From positions 1-64,000 of the forward strand of contig NZ_CALPBW010000002.1 of the NCBI RefSeq assembly GCF_943169845.1: DNA of 64,000 bases. Reading direction: 5' to 3'. Source of the DNA: Peptoniphilus rachelemmaiella. Its GTDB lineage: Bacteria; Bacillota; Clostridia; Tissierellales; Peptoniphilaceae. Below, piece after piece: positions 60,619 to 64,000 of the stretch; position 1 is the stretch's first letter; the number at the start of each line of letters is the position of its first letter. A program made the translations under genes and the position numbers. The notes under the pieces are model-generated. The model was not told the DNA's origin. It saw only the letters and a program-made list of their open reading frames with translations, and did no database searches.

Positions 60619-61064
60619 TATTCCGCGTCGATGACCACATCCACATCGGCAGCGATGTCGCCGTGTAATTTTACGGTGACTTTGTGTTTGCCCGTGGTCT
60701 TAATGTTTTCCGAGAGGACGATTTTTTTCTTGTCGATCTTCACGCCGAAAATAGCGTTCATGCGATCGGCAATGTCTTTTGCCGTAATGGCGCCGAAAAG
60801 CTTGCCGTTGGCGCCGCCCTTGGCCTTTAAGTCCACGGCCTTGGATTCAAGCTCTTTCTTTTGCGCTTCGGCTTCTTCCACGCGAGCCGCTTCATCGGCA
60901 GCTTCCTTGGCCTTCATTTCCTTCCAGTTCTTCATGTTTTCAGGCGTGGCTTCGATGGCAGCCTTGTTCGGCAAGAGGAAATTTCTCGCGTAACCGCTCT
61001 TGGCTTCGACCAAGTCCCCTTCTTTTCCCAATTTGTCTACGTTCTTTAATAAGATGACTTTCAT
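60618..61064 (-). CDS. rplI: 50S ribosomal protein L9
   Basis: 148 residues: N-terminal MKVILLKNVDKLGKEGDLVE and GYARNFLLPNKAAIEAT, a long connecting helix, and the C-terminal domain with FGAITAKDIADRM and KKIVLSENIKTTGKHKVTVK. It binds 23S rRNA and affects frame maintenance. The start overlaps the gdpP stop (ATGA), and the order yybS-gdpP-rplI-dnaB is the standard Firmicute one. Confidence 0.95.
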   Translation of the reverse strand: MKVILLKNVDKLGKEGDLVEAKSGYARNFLLPNKAAIEATPENMKNWKEMKAKEAADEAARVEEAEAQKKELESKAVDLKAKGGANGKLFGAITAKDIADRMNAIFGVKIDKKKIVLSENIKTTGKHKVTVKLHGDIAADVDVVIDAE

Positions 61065-63061
61065 TGTTCTTTCTCTCCTTTATCTTTTTCTAAATAATCG
61101 GCAATGGCGTCGGTTAATTGTTTTTCCACGACGTCCATGTCGTCGCTTTTTACTTGGGCACCGGCCATGTTCAAGTGGCCGCCGCCGCCTAATTGTTCCA
61201 AAATAAGCTGTACGCTGATGTCGCCGAAGCTTCGGGCGGAAATGTGGATCACATCTTTCTTCTTGGTCAAGACGAAAGAAGCCTTGATGCCGTGAATTTC
61301 CAAGAGCTCATCTGCCGCCTGGGCACTGACGAGAACGGAATTGGGCATGTCCTTTTCCAGTCGCGAAATGGCGATGTTGTCGAAGATGATTCGGGCGTTG
61401 TGCACCACTTCCGCACGGGAGACGATGGTGTCGTAATCGTCTTCGAAGAAGTAGCGTACCTGGCTCATGTCGGCGCCGGCCCGCTTTAAGACCGAGGCGG
61501 CCTCGAAGGTGCGCACGCCGGTTTTAAATGTGAAGTTTTTCGTATCCACCACCACACCGCTCATAAGGGCATTGGCCTCAAAATTAGTAAGCTCCGTGTC
61601 GTCGTACATGTAGGTAAGCATTTCCGTAATGAGCTCGCAGGTCGACGAGGCGTAGGGCTCCACATAAGAAAGCACGGGATTGGCCACAAACTCGCTGCCC
61701 CTGCGGTGGTGGTCGATAACCACCACATTGGCGGTGCGCGTAAGAAGGGGCGGATGCTCCGTAAAGGAGGGCTTGTGATTGTCCACCAGGATCACCAAAT
61801 CCCCTTGGCGAATGGCCTCGTCGGCAAATTCTCCGGAGACGATTCGCTTGAACAGATCCGGCTCTTCCCGCTTCATGACCTTTATCAGGACTTCGATGGA
61901 GGGATTCACTTCGTTTAATACGATGTAGCCTTCTTTGTTTTGGTTGAGCACGGCACGCATGACGCCGACGGCGGCGCCGATGGCATCCATGTCCGCATTA
62001 TTGTGGCCCATGACGAAGACCCGATTGGACTTGTCGATGAGCTGCCTGAGGGCAATGCCCAGCACACGGGCTTTGACTTTATTTCGCTTTTCAACGGCTT
62101 TGGATTTGCCACCGAAATAGGTGTAAGTTTCTTCGCTTCTTAAAACCACTTGGTCCCCGCCGCGACCCAAGGCCACGTCCAGGCAAGTGTCCGCCTCTCT
62201 GTAAGCCTCGATAAAGGACAGACCCGGGCGACTGACACCGGCGGAAATGGTGACGCTTACTGTATTGCCCGCGTCGATTTCGCGGATCCTGTCTAAAATG
62301 TCGAATTTCTGCTCCAAAATCGGCAGGATGTCCATTTTTCGCATGACCACCAGATACATATCCTCTTGATACTTGCGCACCAAGGCATGTTGCGAACGGA
62401 AGTATTCGTTGATCCGATGATCGATTTCTGCGATTAAAAGCGGCTTTTTCGACGTAGGCGCCGCGTCCACCACTTCGTCGAAGTTGTCCACTTCCACGAC
62501 CAGTACCACGCCGCCCTCGTCTTCATAAAGGGTTTCCATGTGTTGGTACTGACTGTGATCCACGAAATAGTAGAGGCAAAGCACATCTTCCTTGCCGTTT
62601 ATCTGGAAATTCACCACCGAGTTGTAAACCTTGTAGGGCGCCTCTTTGATTTCCACTTCGGCGCCGCTTTCAACGGCCTTTAAACCCTTGTTTTCATCGG
62701 CCAAATCCTCGATGTAAGCGGGCAGGGATTTGTCCTTTAATATTCCCTCGCCGAAGAGCTCGCCGAAAAGGCTGTTGTGCCAGACAATGGTTCCCTCCCG
62801 GTCGGTGACCACCAGAGGAAAAGGCATGGAGAATATGCTGCGCTCCGTGATCTTTTCAAAATCCTCGTGGAGGCCGGTGAAGTAGTCATTAAAGGCGCTG
62901 TTGTATTTTTTTACGCTGCGATAGGCATAAGATGCCGTCAGCACCCAGGCGATGACCCCGATTGTCCCCAAGACCGGATTATAGGAAAAGACCGCCACCG
63001 TGAGAAAGGCGATGACAATTAAATAGAAGTAGAAGTTTTTCAATGAAAATGATTGGTTCAT
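61061..63061 (-). CDS. gdpP: Cyclic-di-AMP phosphodiesterase GdpP (YybT)
   Basis: 666 residues: two membrane helices (about 8-50), a PAS-like domain (RSIFSMPFPLVVTDREGTIV), a degenerate GGDEF domain without the GGDEF sequence, and the DHH/DHHA1 module with MGHNNADMDAIGAA, VILVDNHKPSF, VVIDHHRRGSEF and GGGGHLNMAGAQ. It hydrolyses c-di-AMP, which controls potassium and osmolyte balance and beta-lactam tolerance. All metal ligands of the DHH site appear intact. Confidence 0.94.
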   Translation of the reverse strand: MNQSFSLKNFYFYLIVIAFLTVAVFSYNPVLGTIGVIAWVLTASYAYRSVKKYNSAFNDYFTGLHEDFEKITERSIFSMPFPLVVTDREGTIVWHNSLFGELFGEGILKDKSLPAYIEDLADENKGLKAVESGAEVEIKEAPYKVYNSVVNFQINGKEDVLCLYYFVDHSQYQHMETLYEDEGGVVLVVEVDNFDEVVDAAPTSKKPLLIAEIDHRINEYFRSQHALVRKYQEDMYLVVMRKMDILPILEQKFDILDRIREIDAGNTVSVTISAGVSRPGLSFIEAYREADTCLDVALGRGGDQVVLRSEETYTYFGGKSKAVEKRNKVKARVLGIALRQLIDKSNRVFVMGHNNADMDAIGAAVGVMRAVLNQNKEGYIVLNEVNPSIEVLIKVMKREEPDLFKRIVSGEFADEAIRQGDLVILVDNHKPSFTEHPPLLTRTANVVVIDHHRRGSEFVANPVLSYVEPYASSTCELITEMLTYMYDDTELTNFEANALMSGVVVDTKNFTFKTGVRTFEAASVLKRAGADMSQVRYFFEDDYDTIVSRAEVVHNARIIFDNIAISRLEKDMPNSVLVSAQAADELLEIHGIKASFVLTKKKDVIHISARSFGDISVQLILEQLGGGGHLNMAGAQVKSDDMDVVEKQLTDAIADYLEKDKGEKEQ

Positions 63062-63064
63062 GAG

Positions 63065-63985
63065 CTACGCTCCCTCTAAACTCCGCACGTCGATAAATTG
63101 ATCGATTAGCCCCAGTGCCGCCAGGCCCATTTGTCCCACGGGCACCACCAAAATAAAGAGCATAATCATCCCTCGCAAAAGGGGCGAAGGCACGAAGCGG
63201 AGCAGGTAAAAATTGACAATGCTCATGCCCTGAAAAGCCAAGAGACTGACCGCCACCACCAAGCCGTTTAAAACATAAGGCTCGATGCCCAAGGTCATGA
63301 AGTAATTCATGGCAAGGGCCGCCCCTAAAAGACCCAAAGAAATCAAGATCGGCACCCGAGGAAGGTGCATGAGAAAGAAGGGGCCCGGGCAAATCACCTT
63401 TTCGCCGCCGATGCGCATGTTGCGCCCGCTAATGCGATAAGATAAATACACCACAGCCAAACCCGACAGAAGAAAAAACGCGGGAAAAAGGGCGATGGCG
63501 CGGTTCATGGTGGTTTTAAACGTCATGGCGAGGCGCGCCTGTTCCACATCCGTCAGGGAAGCCTTTTGCATTAATTCTCCCTGCACGGCGTTGAAACTTT
63601 TCATAAGCTCGCCGGATTCGATGGCCTGAATCGTTCCCGTGCGGTAGAGGATAAAGCCAAGGCTCAGGAGAAAAAGCATGGTCCCCAGCGCCATGGTCGT
63701 ATCCACGGAACGATCCGTGCGCATACAGTAATCTAAAATCAAAATCAACGGCCCCATGACCGTGAGAATCGTAAGACCCATTAAAGGATCCGTCAACAGC
63801 CCGATTAAAACGCAGGCGCCGACGAAGACCCCGGAAATAGGAAGCACGCCTTGAAAGCGCATCTCCGATAAAAACATGGCCGGTATAAAGGCAAATAGAA
63901 TGGGCACAAACAGCCCGCCCATGACCAGCAAAACAGAATATAAAAGAAGCTTGAGCACGCGCAAGCCCTGAATTTTTCGATACAA
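63065..63985 (-). CDS. DUF2232 membrane protein, YybS family
   Basis: 306 residues with about eight membrane spans; TTG start after GAGGTGATAG. It matches the YybS position upstream of gdpP and has the DUF2232 look (LLYSVLLVMGGLFVPILFAF, a central TMALGTMLFLLSLGFILY region). Function is unknown; the gene is conserved next to gdpP across Firmicutes. Three bp separate it from gdpP. Confidence 0.8.
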   Translation of the reverse strand: MYRKIQGLRVLKLLLYSVLLVMGGLFVPILFAFIPAMFLSEMRFQGVLPISGVFVGACVLIGLLTDPLMGLTILTVMGPLILILDYCMRTDRSVDTTMALGTMLFLLSLGFILYRTGTIQAIESGELMKSFNAVQGELMQKASLTDVEQARLAMTFKTTMNRAIALFPAFFLLSGLAVVYLSYRISGRNMRIGGEKVICPGPFFLMHLPRVPILISLGLLGAALAMNYFMTLGIEPYVLNGLVVAVSLLAFQGMSIVNFYLLRFVPSPLLRGMIMLFILVVPVGQMGLAALGLIDQFIDVRSLEGA

Positions 63986-64000
63986 TCTATCACCTCATAT

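Overview
The window looks like a chromosomal segment of a Gram-positive, low-redox anaerobe of the Firmicutes. Evidence includes an orphan rubredoxin, an 8-Fe ferredoxin, Feo iron uptake, AddAB instead of RecBCD, the yybS-gdpP-rplI-dnaB gene order, a T-box on serS, and secreted proteins carrying copper-amine-oxidase-N-like repeats. The core genes are clearly G+C-rich for a Firmicute. My best guess is a Peptoniphilaceae/Tissierellia member of the G+C-rich Peptoniphilus (Aedoeadaptatus) type. This is inferred from gene content, not from a marker-gene search.

Layout. (1) 1-1.6 kb: the right end of an ISL3-family insertion sequence, a lipoprotein gene and a 56-codon membrane peptide gene. (2) 1.6-15.3 kb: an AT-rich mobile region inserted at the 3' end of rlmD (23S rRNA m5U methyltransferase). 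The displaced rlmD tail, doubled as a 24-bp tandem repeat and followed by two terminator hairpins, lies at 1.55-1.68 kb. The living rlmD gene lies at 15.4-16.6 kb, and a diverged second rlmD tail at 14.6 kb abuts a signal peptidase gene. Inside are a four-gene operon (membrane protein, XRE regulator, membrane M23 peptidase, nuclease-helicase), a trio of serine recombinase genes, an ABC-transporter/XRE operon, and a decayed phage lysis cassette (holin tail, frameshifted amidase). No conjugation genes are visible, so the element is a remnant or a mobilisable island. (3) 15.4-41.3 kb: housekeeping genes, nearly all on the minus strand: rlmD-cvfB, typA-ybaK, rubredoxin, engB-lon-clpX-clpP-tig (proteostasis), a lactate-dehydrogenase-like gene, copA with a fused copZ, rluD-addB-addA, an MltG-like stub, trxB and fni. 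(4) 41.35-47.6 kb: a second lower-G+C island bounded by two copies of one 24-bp terminator. A TetR/ABC/ABC/MptD transporter operon sits between the broken 5' end of hsdM and the last 34 codons of hsdR. (5) 47.6-64 kb: a P-type ATPase under a yybP-ykoY (Mn) riboswitch, two secreted copper-amine-oxidase-N-type proteins (one with a CAP domain), serS with T-box, ferredoxin, the feoA-feoA-feoB-feoX iron operon with a possible Fur box, uppP, and the yybS-gdpP-rplI-dnaB cluster.

The genes most worth experimental attention are the 1.8-5.0 kb operon (possibly a defence or stress module, no function established), the rlmD attachment architecture, the copA-copZ fusion with its own internal ribosome binding site, and the transporter operon that replaced a type I restriction locus. 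No tRNA, rRNA or CRISPR array was seen. All similarity statements come from reading motifs by eye; no database search was run.
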